DNA from: Brachypterus glaber
Lineage: Eukaryota; Arthropoda; Insecta; Coleoptera; Kateretidae
Reading direction: 5' to 3'
Assembly: GCA_958510825.1 (NCBI GenBank)
Contig: OY294046.1
Location: 6,646,049 to 6,710,048, forward strand
DNA: 64,000 nt
The number at the start of each line of letters is the position of its first letter. Positions within the stretch are counted from its first letter, which is position 1. Position numbers and translations under genes: made by a program. The notes under the pieces were generated by a model that had not been told where the DNA came from, ran no database searches, and saw only the letters and a program-made list of their open reading frames with translations. Shown in pieces: positions 52,360-62,740 of this stretch.

Positions 52360-52953
52360 ATTTATTTGATTTTAACAAAGAAAATAACAAAGAAAACCTT
52401 TAAAAATAACATTGTTATAACAATTTATACATAACTTAAAATTTATCATCTTCGTCCATTTTTTTGACGTTTGTGTCAACCATATTAAAAAACAATTGAA
52501 ATCACGATAGCCATGAAACTGACTTTTCGGAATTTACAGGCATCTTGATTAAATTACGAAAATAAAACAACCGATTTTAGACTCGTGGTTTTTAATTTTA
52601 ATTTTATCTACCTACCTAAATTATGTTGGGTCCTGCAAAAAATAGTGTATATACCTCAGGACTAAACTTGGCTGTTTTAGTCCCTTGCATTTCTGTTTCC
52701 CTCGCTCACTACGCTCGCTCAGGTCCAAAAGTCCAAACACTAATGCAGCGGGACTAAAACAGCCAATTTATTCCCTTGGTATATAAATAACTATTTTGTG
52801 TATTTTTAACAAACATTAAAATACAATTATATAGGTTAATAACTTCCTATCCATGTGCAACTGAATATTTAGTTTTGCTTTTTACAGTGTAGTTTTAGCT
52901 ATAATCTGATAAAAGTAGACAAAACAATTATCACTTAACATAAATTACATAAG
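52360..52953. other. Spacer, no gene
   Basis: Contains short matches to 39830-40000 (GGACTAAACTTG, CAACTGAATATTTAGT), so part of it is an older repeat. No ORF or RNA gene seen. Confidence 0.4.
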
Positions 52954-53103
52954 TAAGGGCATATCCACAGGCCATAACAACATAGTACATAAGAATGCGA
53001 TGCCGTCATTGGCTTGAAGTGCCGCCATGTATCTTGTAAGCCAATCACGGTACCGCATCCTTAAGTACTATGTTGTTATGCGAGCTTGTGGATATGCCTT
53101 TAA
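52954..53103. mobile_element. Foldback MITE, about 150 bp
   Basis: TAAGGGCATATCCACAGGCC at the left and the complement of the right end (TAAAGGCATATCCACAAGCT) pair, continuing through ATAACAACATAGTAC. Same family as 38278-38458. Confidence 0.7.
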
Positions 53104-53530
53104 GGTGCACCTATAGTAGCAGATTGATACATTTTAATTATAAAAAATCCCACTAGTTGTAGGTATTACATTATGATAATAAATCTATTTGTCTACCTAC
53201 ACTAAAATATATAAAATATATAAGATATATAATATATTATGTATCATGATTACTAATCATTGATTAGGTATAATGAATAAATATTTTTTATCGAATACCT
53301 CCTTATAAATACGGTGTTGACTGTGGCCAATAATAAATGTTTATTGCTATCCTATTACCCACTATTAGGGGAAGTTGGGGTTAACTGGGCAGCTTTTTTT
53401 CATATCGAGTTTTTGAAAAACCTGTAAACAATTTTCAAATATTTTCTATAGCAAAAGATAGACTATTGCTATAGTTAGAACATATTAATACTTCAGACAA
53501 TTATTATTTATATAAATAAAGTTATTAACG

Positions 53531-55406
53531 TAACAAATAATGAACTAATACTTCACATAGCAAATTTAAAAAACAAATCTTCATTCGGCCTTGATGGACT
53601 ATCAGTAAAAACACTAAAAAGCATCCACCCCCATATTTTAAATCCTTTATCACACATTTTTAACTTAATTTTAACAACGGCTAAAATTCCAGTAGCTTTA
53701 AAAGAGTCTGTAATAACTCCTATCTACAAGGCGGGCAGCAAAGAACTCGCAACTAATTATAGACCTATTTCCGTGATTAATAATATTTCAAAATTACTTG
53801 AACAATGTATAAAAAAACGCCTTGTTGATTTTATTGAAAGTAATAAAATTCTAAATACTAATCAGTACGGATTTAGGAAAAAACGTAGCTGTGAGGATGC
53901 GCTTCTTGCCTTTGTGAACGGAGTTGTTACAGGCCTGGACGGTAATAAAAAATGTTTAGCCATATTCCTTGACTTAGCTAAGGCATTTGACACTGTTTAT
54001 CATAAGTTACTGATAAAAAGATTGGAGCGAATTGGTATACGAGGTCTAGCTTTAGCCATTTTCAAAGACTACCTCTCAGAACGAATCCAAATTGTTAAAA
54101 TTGGGAAATCGCTTAGTGATCCAATTACTGTATCCAGAGGTGTACCCCAGGGTACAGTATTGGGTCCTATATTATTTTTAATTTATATTAATTCCATATA
54201 TGACGTTAAAATCAAAGGAAAAATTATATCATTCGCTGACGATACTGCTTTAATTTTTATAGGTGAAACCTGGGAGGGAGTATTTGAAATGGCTGAAGCT
54301 GGCATAACCGAAGTTAAAAACTGGCTTGACTATAGTCTCCTGAGCCTGAACATCTCAAAAACTAAATTCCTTACATTCTGTCAAACAGCTGCTGGTCTAC
54401 CTAACTTAAATAATTTAAAAATTCACAAACATAATTGCAATAAACAACAAAATTGCCAATGTGAAATAATAGAAAAAGTTAACCATGTTAAATACTTAGG
54501 TTTAATGGTAGATCAGCATCTGAGATGGAATGAACATGTGAAATACCTTAACGGTCGGCTCAGGAGACTCATACATACATTTTATCAAATTCGAGACATT
54601 CTTAACAAAAAACTCCTTAATATTATTTACAATGCCTTAGCTGAGTCACTTATCAGATATGGAATTTTAATATGGGGTGGGCTTCTTGAAAATGCACTAA
54701 CAAGACTAAATGTAACACAGAATACATTATTAAAGATATTATATAAAAAAGATTTTCAATATTCTACAAGTCAACTATATAAAGATTTGGAAATTTTTAA
54801 TATTAGGGAACTCTATACTTACCAACTGGCGTTGTGGGTATTGGTCAACTCGGAGAAAATGCCGAAACTCTCTCATTCTCACTCAACAAGAGCAAAAGTC
54901 AATTCCTTCATGTCCATCCCAGTGTACAAAAAAATGCACACACAAAACTCTATGTTATATTTTGGACCTAAAATTTATAATATTTTACCATCAAATATTA
55001 GAAATATTGAAAGAAAAACTGTTTTAAAAAAGGAATTAAAACTATACATAAAAAACAATTTTTCTGACATAAAAGATAAAATATTTAAACCTAACAAATA
55101 AAATAAAATAAAATAAAATAAAAAAATACTACTTATTCTAAATAAAAAACTTACCTCTGATTATAACTCTTATATCTTACCTAACTTACCATCCAATCAA
55201 CCATATGAAAGAAAATGTTCTCGCAAAACCCTCGGATATAACTAATTTTTATATTTATTTAAACTTAAAACTAAAGTTTTATTTTTTTAGAAATATTATA
55301 TCTTATTTATGACACCGCACACAAACATTGTTTAGGCGGGTCTGTACATTGTAGTTTATTATTATAAATTTATATCTTAAATAAATAAATAAATAAATAA
55401 ATAAAA
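53531..55406 (+). mobile_element. 5'-truncated non-LTR retrotransposon in copy A
   Basis: Comparison with the intact copy (61927-62740) shows the insertion lies between GTTATTAACG (to 53530) and AACGATAAAG (from 55407), a short AACG duplication. The insert starts inside the RT and ends in (AAAT)n. It lacks the endonuclease and any ORF1, a typical product of incomplete reverse transcription. Confidence 0.8.
53533..55101 (+). CDS. LINE reverse transcriptase, 5'-truncated (Jockey/CR1 group)
   Basis: The open frame enters from the insertion junction and runs to TAA at 55101. The first ATG at 53773 is internal; the RT reading begins about 80 codons earlier with SSFGLDGLSVKTLK and TPIYKAGS...NYRPISVINN. 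Catalytic features: FLDLAKAFDTV, RGVPQGTVLGPILF and FADDTALIF, then SKTKFL and the thumb with NHVKYLGLMVDQHLRWNEHV. The C-terminus is of the type seen in jockey-like elements (LPSNIRNIE). No RNase H. Lacks its endonuclease, so not autonomous, though the remaining frame is uninterrupted, suggesting a recent event. Confidence 0.85.
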   Translation, partial: TNNELILHIANLKNKSSFGLDGLSVKTLKSIHPHILNPLSHIFNLILTTAKIPVALKESVITPIYKAGSKELATNYRPISVINNISKLLEQCIKKRLVDFIESNKILNTNQYGFRKKRSCEDALLAFVNGVVTGLDGNKKCLAIFLDLAKAFDTVYHKLLIKRLERIGIRGLALAIFKDYLSERIQIVKIGKSLSDPITVSRGVPQGTVLGPILFLIYINSIYDVKIKGKIISFADDTALIFIGETWEGVFEMAEAGITEVKNWLDYSLLSLNISKTKFLTFCQTAAGLPNLNNLKIHKHNCNKQQNCQCEIIEKVNHVKYLGLMVDQHLRWNEHVKYLNGRLRRLIHTFYQIRDILNKKLLNIIYNALAESLIRYGILIWGGLLENALTRLNVTQNTLLKILYKKDFQYSTSQLYKDLEIFNIRELYTYQLALWVLVNSEKMPKLSHSHSTRAKVNSFMSIPVYKKMHTQNSMLYFGPKIYNILPSNIRNIERKTVLKKELKLYIKNNFSDIKDKIFKPNK

Positions 55407-56234
55407 AACGATAAAGCAGTTAACTCCGCTGGACCATTTAAGCACATAGGCCAGGGTTAACTGGACCACTACTCAGGGTTAACTGGTCCACTAACAAAAA
55501 TATATTGTATTATAATTATTGTGAATAACAACGATTTAAAATCAAATGAAATTTAATTCTAACATAAAAATAGACAACATAATATGTTAAATATTAGATA
55601 TATCTTAGGATTAATTGGTCCGGGGTTAACTGGACATGGCCCAATTAACCCCGAACTAATTAATATTGACAAGTGATTTTGACCATGCCCAGTTAACTCC
55701 GAACCAGTTAACCCTGAGTGACACCACTGAATGAAATCATAAAATTTTAATACTTAATAACATATTAGAAGGCGGCAATTATTTAGAATAATTAACAAAA
55801 TATTCATTATATTAGGTAAAATATTAGTCTAGATCCTCCTATTAATAATAAACTATTAATTAAAAAATAAAAGTTAAGGTAAATATCTACTTTTCATCGA
55901 AAAAAATTAACTTTCTTTACTACAACTTTCACGTGGGTAACACGGTCCGCCATAATGCTTTAAACAATACTACCAACTAAATATCACTAGAATTTGCACT
56001 AATGCGCCAATACTAATAAACAAACTTGATAAAATCCAGGTGGACCAGTTAACCCTGTAGCCCAGTTAACCCTGACTTCCCCTATGTCTGCTATATTAGT
56101 CGATATACCTACCTTTTTCACACTCCTAGAGAAAACAATCTATAACTTTTGAATGGTATTAACGATATCAAATTAAAATTTAGTGCACTTGACACAATCC
56201 AAATAGTTTATAAATATATATTTTGTATGTTTAA

Positions 56235-56669
56235 GGGCCACAATGGAGGAAGGGGGCAAGGGGAGCATTTTTTTAAATGTATCACTCGACCACCTCGAGT
56301 GATACATCATTTTTAAGCGTATTCAATTCTCTTTTTAAGCATATAATTTTTAATTTATTAGAACTTTTTTTTTAAGGATTGAATTTTTAAATTTTTCTTT
56401 AAAAAACAACAAATTTTTTTAGTTTTTTTTATTTTTATTTATTTCTTTTAAAATTGGTTTAAAACTATAATTTAAGTTAATTTATCATATTAATCATTAA
56501 ACAACTTTTCTTTTTAAGAATTTTTGACAAAAATTCCAGATTTTAACACTTTTTTATTTTTAACCCAGTTTTTTAAAAGTGTTTTATTAGGTACCTTTAA
56601 AATAATATGTCACATGATCCCCTTTTCATTAAAAAAATCGCCCTTATGCCCCTGACTCCACTGTGCCCC
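56235..56669. mobile_element. MITE with GGGSCACARTGGAG-like ends
   Basis: Left GGGCCACAATGGAGGAAGGG and the complement of the right end GGGGCACAGTGGAGTCAGGG form a TIR that continues to an A/T run (about 40 bp with mismatches). Inside, ATGTATCACTCGA and TCGAGTGATACAT (56276-56307) make a 13-bp perfect stem. Non-coding. Confidence 0.6.
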
Positions 56670-56940
56670 ATAAACATATAAAAATTTTAACCAAAAATTA
56701 ATTGGATTATGTTATTTACGTGTTCCAAATCTTAAGTAATCATCTTAAGCCATTCAAAAGTATATAAGCTCTGTATAATAAAATTTATGAAGTGTCTGTC
56801 TCTCTGTCTGTCTGCCGTCTACCCTTTCAAAAGTTTTTTCATACTTCCCAAACAGTTGGAAATTTGAAACTTGGCATGCGTTTTAGAAAATTGGGTCAGC
56901 TGATGAAAAAAAAAAAATTACCGTGGAACAAAAAAAAAAA

Positions 56941-57019
56941 ATAGTTATTTATAGTGGGTAAAGTAAGATATTGCCCATGAGAAAATTAACCTGCGAGACG
57001 TCAGCCAATGGCAAGTTAA
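56941..57019 (+). repeat. Direct repeat, left copy (partner at about 59478-59556)
   Basis: ATAGTTATTTATRGT and TTGCCCATGAGAMAATTAAC, CTGCGAGRCGTCAGC are shared in the same order. The copies bracket the ZAD gene and the P-like element. Confidence 0.6.
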
Positions 57020-57126
57020 AACAAAAAAATAAATTAAATTCAAAAATAATTTTATTTAACTGATATAATATTATTATTAATTTCAAAGATTTACAATCCA
57101 AAAATGTTGTGCATTTAAAATTTAAT

Positions 57127-57702
57127 TTATAATCCTGTTAAATGCTTCTTCATGTGATGAAGAAATGTGTTCCTCGATTTAAAAGATTTCTTACACTGAG
57201 AGCAATTAAATTTAAATTTCCCAAGTCCTTCTTCCAAACAATGGTTTTTTTGATGAGCCAAAAATTTTGCCTTGGTTCTAAAAGTCTTGTCGCACTGATG
57301 ACATTTTAATTCTTGGCCCCCTTCCGATGAAAATCGATTTTTGTTATTTCTCATATATAAAAGGGTAGTCTTCTTTTGATCAGCATCGTCTTCGTTGGAA
57401 AAAAAGTCATTTGCTTGACCAAAACTGTACTCGGGATCATTTTGTGTATCAAACTTCTTGGTAATTGTATCAAATTTAAAATCAATCATGTTTGTTACGT
57501 CGTAAAATTCCGAAAAGGAATTTAATTTGATTATACAGTTATTACAGATTTGTTGTGGTTTACCATCAGTTTTTGAAACATTTATGTTTAAACATTTCTT
57601 GATTTTATTCTCCAAATTACTGAGCATGTCCGTATTAAAGATATCGTGGCAGGTTTCTGATATTTGACCACATGTTCTACATAAATTTTGACCTAAAGAC
57701 AT
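57127..57702 (-). CDS. ZAD-domain C2H2 zinc-finger protein, small, single exon
   Basis: 191 residues from ATG at 57702 to TAA at 57127, no intron needed. Residues about 8-75 form a ZAD (zinc-finger associated domain): CRTCG near the N-terminus and ICNNC about 45 residues later give the four zinc-binding Cys, with intervening LENKIKKCL and PQQICNNCI typical of the fold, which mediates dimerisation. An acidic linker (SNEDDADQKK) leads to two C2H2 fingers: CHQCDKTFRTKAKFLAHQKNH and CSQCKKSFKSRNTFLHHMKKH (C-x2-C-x12-H-x3-H in the first). Most ZAD proteins have more fingers; two at the very C-terminus is short but the stop follows cleanly. Expected nuclear DNA-binding factor. Target unknown. It could be a young duplicate; the open frame argues for function. 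Confidence 0.75.
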   Translation of the reverse strand: MSLGQNLCRTCGQISETCHDIFNTDMLSNLENKIKKCLNINVSKTDGKPQQICNNCIIKLNSFSEFYDVTNMIDFKFDTITKKFDTQNDPEYSFGQANDFFSNEDDADQKKTTLLYMRNNKNRFSSEGGQELKCHQCDKTFRTKAKFLAHQKNHCLEEGLGKFKFNCSQCKKSFKSRNTFLHHMKKHLTGL

Positions 57703-58832
57703 TGTTTAAAAATTTTGTGAAGATTTACAAACCAAAATATGAAGTTTTACTGACTTTTCTTTGACATTTTCTTTCTCTTGGCTCACTCAGATTTAAAATA
57801 GCTTTAGTATTTATTTATAGTATTTTCTTTTGATAACTAGGGACCCTATATATAATGACATTAAACTTCACACAAAGGGTTGAGACACGCTTTGATTTTG
57901 AGGTTAAAATGGCAACCAAGCACTAGTATTGTTAAACAATGAAAGACAAAGTGCTTTGGTGCCAAATCTAAATCTAGTAATAATTATGTCTAAATTTAAT
58001 ATAATTCTGTCAGATACAAAATCTGAGGTTATAGTTAAATGTCAACCCGGACAGAGGCGTCGATATTAATTAATATAATAATATTGTCATATTTAAGTGT
58101 CAGTGTTAAACTGAATATTTGGTCATCAAATTTATTTATTTACGAAATTATGGTTTATAGTTTTATTATTGTACTTTTTTAAAGTGCCTACGAAAATACC
58201 TGTACAATTTAAATCAAGATTTACTTATGGAATATACTGACGACCGTCAGTGTTCGAATAATCTCGGAATTTTCCCTAAATAGTTGAAATTACTTTTATT
58301 TGGAACTGAATTAATTTTGAAGAAAAGAATAATATAAATAAATAAGAGGAATGTAAAAAATTCAGGCATGTACCGAAGAATATGATCAACTAGTAGTTTT
58401 ACTTTAGCAAACTAAAAATATTAAAAAAAAATAATTTTATAGGCATTCCTTTAATGATAACTGCTAAAAAGGTTTTTCATTATTGTTTTCTATGATAATT
58501 ATAATAAAAATATACATTAAAACTTTGATTAGGACGTGTTTATTTTAGGCTTGCACTAGGCATGTTTATGTATTTTTTTTATTATAATCCAAAAAATATA
58601 TTTTTTATTATTTAGTAAAATATGTTGAAGATTTTCATATATTAAAGTGTGTGCATACATAACAAATTTATATTTTTATAAGTTTTATACTTCGACGTTT
58701 TAAATCATAAATTCACGGCAAAACAGAAAGAATGAAAAGTGTACTATCCCAGCCAATACAGGATCAGCCAGGCACTAACGAATAAGGAAATCCAATTCAA
58801 TAACAAATTAAATATTTTATTAACGAAATTAA

Positions 58833-59126
58833 TTAATTAATGTATATATTAAGTGCTTTAAATTTTTCTTCATTTTCTACAAGTATTTTCTCAATTTCCA
58901 AAATATTTTTATCTTTCTCCAAAATAATTTGTTTCTTTTCAAAAATACTTTTTTCACAATTCGATAATTTAGAATGAATTTGATTACCATCTAGAACATT
59001 TAATTTTCTATTAAAACTACATTTTTTTGAATTTTTGGAATTGCGGTTTCTTTTAATTTTAAAATAAAATCTTCCTCTGAAAAGTGTGCCTACAAAAGTT
59101 ACAAATTTAAAATTTTTAAAGTTCAT
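58833..59126 (-). pseudogene. Coiled-coil part of P-like transposase, out of frame with THAP
   Basis: A second minus-strand frame overlapping the THAP exon continues after it with NCEKSIFEKKQIILEKDKNI and LEIEKILVENEEKF, a heptad-like coiled coil of the kind that follows THAP in P transposases (leucine-zipper dimerisation). It is not in the frame of the THAP exon, implying a frameshift near 59000 or an unrecognised splice. Ends at TAA 58833. Confidence 0.45.
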
Positions 59127-59298
59127 TTTTTCATATTTTTACTTCGCAAATTTTTGATTTATCGAAAATCTTCCAATTCGGAAGATACATGCTTCTTTTC
59201 CATTCATTTAATAATGCATTGCATTTGGGGAATGGAAATAATATATATCCTGCATGGATAGAATTACGACAGTTTACCACTGAACATTGTCGTGACAT
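59000..59298 (-). CDS. THAP DNA-binding domain remnant of P-like transposase (two exons)
   Basis: The minus-strand frame from ATG 59298 (MSRQCSVVNCRNS) gives the first two zinc Cys, then FPFPK and NEWKRS. A donor GT at 59142-59141 and acceptor AG at 59091-59090 define a 53-bp intron; across it the frame continues as C-E-A-H-F, matching the C-x2-H-F of THAP, then SEEDF and KETAIPK, corresponding to the AVPTIF box that closes the domain. Stop at 59000-59002. An earlier in-frame ATG (59373) lies near the TIR; 59298 fits the M-x3-C start of THAP proteins. Without splicing the frame stops at 59131. In P elements this domain binds the subterminal DNA; no catalytic domain remains here. Confidence 0.6.
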
Positions 59299-59477
59299 TT
59301 TTTCAAAAAACACGTCTATGGATATTTTGACAAGTAATGTCACTTCTACTATACCAATAGTGCCAATTCGCAAAAAAAAAACATAACCCTGCAGAAATTA
59401 CTAAATTGGTGTCTCAACCCTTTGTGTGAAGTTAAATGTCACTTTATTTAGGGTCCCTATTGATAACTAATTAGGGG

Positions 59478-59556
59478 ACATCCATAATAGTTATTTATGG
59501 TAGTAGTGGGTACTTGCCCATGAGACAATTAACCTGCGAGGCGTCAGCTAAGCAGG
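59478..59556 (+). repeat. Direct repeat, right copy (partner at 56941-57019)
   Basis: Includes TAACCTGCGAGGCGTCAGC, followed by AGCAGGTTA, which pairs with TAACCTGC to form a small stem. Confidence 0.55.
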
Positions 59557-60687
59557 TTAATTTTCGAGAGGGTAATATCGGTTTACCCATGAGTGCCATA
59601 CAAGGTTTTATCCAATAAATAGCTTAGGAATTCATATTTTTATTAAAAATTTTAATGACATTTACAAGAAAATAATTTGACAAGTGACAGTTGAGTGGGT
59701 AAAATAAATAATTATCCACATAATAAAGTAAAAGCCACGCGGGGGTTATTATTCAGTTTATCTATTTAAAATAAAGCTGGTAATTGTCTCATTATCTGTA
59801 TGTATTGGATAAAGTATGTTAAACACGTGTACGTTAAATTTTTATATAAAAAAATTGTACATAATTTACAAATTTTTATTACATTTTCTTGAAGTTTCTT
59901 AAAGTATAAATAGTAAAAAACAAGCCGTGGAGATATGTAATCCAAACCAAACACTTAAAAAAAAATGTTCAAAAAGAAATTTTCGAAAAAAAATTCAAAA
60001 ATTTATTTTTTTTTTTGATTTTGCGAAAAACCAACAAAAGAAAATAACCATACCAAATAAAAATATAATAAAATGTTAAGGCATGTGCAAAAATTCGTTA
60101 TGGGGTTAAAGATATTAAATAAAAACTATTTTTTTAACGCACCCTTAGGAGAGCCGTAGCTTCCCTAGGGTTCGTTTTCGGACAAACCTTTATAGGAACT
60201 TTTATTCATATTTTTGGATGTAGAATAACCTGTAGAGTTTTGGAACACCCTGTATTTTAAATAATAAAAAAGTTATTTCTAGAAACAATTTTTACGTTTT
60301 GGGGGATAGGGTGGGGTCCTGAAAAAAATATATAAAAACATTTTTTGTGTAATTTTTATTTACCTTTTAGGTGGTTTTTAAATGGGTTTTTAAATTTTTA
60401 TTCTACCAACTGTGAATAGTAAAAAAATTTTTGCCAAAACAAAAATTTAACCCACCACGTGGTGGGCTAAATTTTTGTACCCCCTTTTACCCGAGCTTTT
60501 ACCTCTTCGCCTAACGGCTTAGGTTCAAATAATAAAAATTATGTCATATAATTTAATTTTGTTGTTAGCTTACAATGACTTGAAAATTAACAAAACCCAA
60601 AGTCATTTAATAGTTTTGCAGGAACCTAAACAACGATGAATCAACCAGTGTCTATAATCTGAGAGCGGGGTGCGGTGAGTCGCGTAC
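59557..60687. other. Spacer with a MITE fragment, no gene
   Basis: No supportable ORF. Contains the TACAGGGTG-family fragment at about 60120-60260. Confidence 0.4.
60120..60260 (-). mobile_element. Fragment of the TACAGGGTG MITE family
   Basis: GAGCCGTAGCTTCCCTAGGG, CCTTTATAGGAACTTTT, TTTTTGGATGTAGAATAACC and GGAACACCCTGTA match the right arm of 36137-36876 in order. Only one end is present. Confidence 0.6.
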
Positions 60688-60780
60688 TATAAAAACAAAA
60701 GCCGGCCGGCATTTCACTTTAATCCGAGTTTATTTCAGGTTCAAGTTAGTCGTGTCGCAGTGTGTAGTAAAAAACAAGGT
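60688..60780 (+). promoter_or_regulatory. Possible TATA core promoter and 5' UTR exon
   Basis: TATAAAAA at 60688 lies 28 bp before the A of TTCACTT (60716), initiator-like spacing. The region is locally GC-richer (GCGGGGTGCGGTGAGTCGCG, GCCGGCCGGC) than its surroundings, and AACAAG/GTTGGT at 60775-60784 could be a donor. A 39-codon frame from ATG 60888 follows. No gene body is visible downstream, so this would be the first exon of a gene extending right. Speculative. Confidence 0.3.
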
Positions 60781-61197
60781 TGGTGTTTTGTTTTTTTGTT
60801 TTTTGTTTATCCGCGGGTTTGCATGAATTTAAATCAATACAGTGCACCGGATGTGCAAAAAGTGATATTTTGTGATTACGTTACATAAATGACTTCCCTT
60901 TGTAAAAAGTGGGTGGTCCTTACAGAAATCCTTCAGCAGGATGTGGCGGAATTTTTGAGAATTTTTCCCCAAAAAAACTATAATTCCACAACTATTAGAT
61001 GTTTCTGATTTACAAAACGTAGTTAGCTACGCCGTTTTTTTATTATAACCAACTTGTTTCCTTCTTTTTTTAATTAAATGGTTTAAAAAAGGATAGAAGA
61101 TAATTTACGCGCCAAATTATAACCGACACGTTAATTTACGTTTCCTTTATGTACATCCCCCACTCAAATTAGCAAAAAAAAAAATATACAATGTATA

Positions 61198-61353
61198 CAG
61201 GGGCGGATTTATTTCATTTTAAGGGGAGCATCGATAAGGAAAAAAATTGCGCATTCACCAAAAATATAATTTTGAAGGTATTTCTATGCTAATATATCTT
61301 GCTGGGGGGGGGGAGGCATGGCCTCCATGGCCCCTCTCCTAAATCCGCCCATG
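61198..61353. mobile_element. hAT-type MITE, 156 bp, with perfect 8-bp TSD
   Basis: AATGTATA occurs at 61190-61197 and again at 61354-61361. The ends CAGGGGCGGATTTAT and ...TAAATCCGCCCATG form TIRs of about 14 bp. An 8-bp TSD with CAGGG-like ends is the hAT pattern. Non-coding. Confidence 0.8.
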
Positions 61354-61361
61354 AATGTATA

Positions 61362-61926
61362 CAATGCATGTCTCTCTATATCTATATATCTAATACATGT
61401 TTAAAAAAGGAAAAAAATGCATGAAGGCACCAAATAACGTGATCATTAAGAATTTTGTAATTAAAAAAAAAGTATATGATTTTTTTTGTCATACGACTAT
61501 ATTTAGGCGATTATTTGCACTAAATTTGTTTTTTATTTAAAATTTATGTTTTATTTAATAATAGTGGGATAAACTTACGGGCCCTGTGACCCTCTTACCC
61601 AAACCCGAAATAATTATTACTTAAAATAAAACTAACGCAAATCTTTCAGGGGCACCTCATCAGTCGTTGCCTGGGCTTAAGGCTCTAGTGGGCAAACCCC
61701 CAATGACCTTCATGTTTAGTTTAAACTTTTAGAAAATTATAGTGATCGTCAATTGTTAAATAATAGGTATATAATTACTAATTGTTAAATAATAAGTATA
61801 AATTCTTATTTACCTACTGTTTTATTTTATACATACTTTTTTTTTCAATCATGATTTTTTATAATTATTATGGTACCCAAGGTCACATAGATATAATTGT
61901 TAAAAAAAAAACATAGTCCGTTTATA
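61362..61926. other. Spacer, no gene seen
   Basis: AT-rich. A short richer patch around 61650-61710 (GCCTGGGCTTAAGGCTCTAG) looks repeat-derived but I cannot define ends. Confidence 0.4.
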
Positions 61927-62740
61927 GGGGAAGTCAGGGTTAACTGGGCTACAGGGTTAACTGGTCCACCTGCATTTTATCAAGTTTGTTTATTAGTATT
62001 GGTGCATTAGTGCAAATTCTAGTGATATTTACTTAGTAGTATTGTTTAAAGTATTATGGCGGACCGTGTTGCCCACGCGTAAGTTGTAGTAAAGAAAGTT
62101 AATTTTTTTCGATGGAAAGTAGGTATATACCTTAACTTTTATTTTTTAATTAATACTTTATTATTAATAGGAGGATCTAGACTAATATTTGACCTAATAT
62201 ACTGAGTATTTTGTTAATTATTCTGCATAATTGCCGCCTTTTAATATCTTATTAAGTATTAAAATTTTATGATTTCATTCAGCGATTTCACCCAGGGTTA
62301 ACTGGTTCGGGGTTAACTGGACATGGACAAAATCACTTATGTCAATATTAATTAGTTCGGGGTTAACTGGGCCATGTCCAGTTAACCCCGGACCAATTAA
62401 TCCTGAGATATATCTAATACTTAACATATTATGTTGTCTATTTTTATGTTAGAATTATATTTCATTTGATTTTAAATCGTTTTTATTCACAATAATTACA
62501 ATACAATATATTTTTGTTAGTGGACCAGTTAACCCTGCCTTATGGGGTTAACTGGTCCAGCGGAGTTAACTGGTTTATCGTTAATAACTTTTTTTATATA
62601 AATAATATTTATCTGAAGTATTAATATGTTCTAACTATAGTAATAATCTATCTTTTGCTACAGAAAATATTTGAAAATTGTTTATTGTTTTTCAAAAACT
62701 CGATATGAAAAAAAGCGGCCCAGATAATCCCGACTTCCCC
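61927..62740 (-). mobile_element. GGTTAACTGG-iteron TIR element, copy B (814 bp, uninterrupted)
   Basis: Starts GGGGAAGTCAGGGTTAACTG, ends ...CCCGACTTCCCC, flanked by TATA on each side. It is inverted relative to copy A and matches it along its length outside the LINE. About nine GTTAACTGG/CCAGTTAAC motifs occur (near 61939, 61955, 62297, 62313, 62353, 62371, 62525, 62547, 62564), including a strong central hairpin at 62350-62377. Non-coding; TA targets suggest Tc1/mariner-like mobilisation, which is inference. Confidence 0.78.

Larger units (their letters stand above)
53368..56082 (+). mobile_element. GGTTAACTGG-iteron TIR element, copy A, split by a LINE
   Basis: The left end GGGGAAGTTGGGGTTAACTG and right end ...CAGTTAACCCTGACTTCCCC are TIRs, with TA on each side. 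Many copies of GGTTAACTGG or its complement lie inside (for example 55455, 55487, 55623, 55688, 56044, 56062). It is the inverted relative of 61927-62740. The LINE at 53531-55406 interrupts it after ...GTTATTAACG. No transposase. Confidence 0.75.
57839..59458 (-). mobile_element. P-superfamily-like DNA transposon, internally deleted
   Basis: The left end AGGGACCCTATATATAATGA and the complement of the right end AGGGACCCTAAATAAAGTGA extend as TIRs of about 50 bp through AACTTCACACAAAGGGTTGA. The flanks carry TGATAACT on both sides (57831-57838; 59461-59468), an 8-bp TSD apart from an extra AT at the right. Just inside the right end, on the minus strand, lies a THAP domain, the DNA-binding domain of P-element transposases. 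The rest (57965-58830) has no coding sequence. A subterminal inverted repeat TGGCAACCAAGCACT/AGTGCTTTGGTGCCA sits at 57910-57964. Confidence 0.7.
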
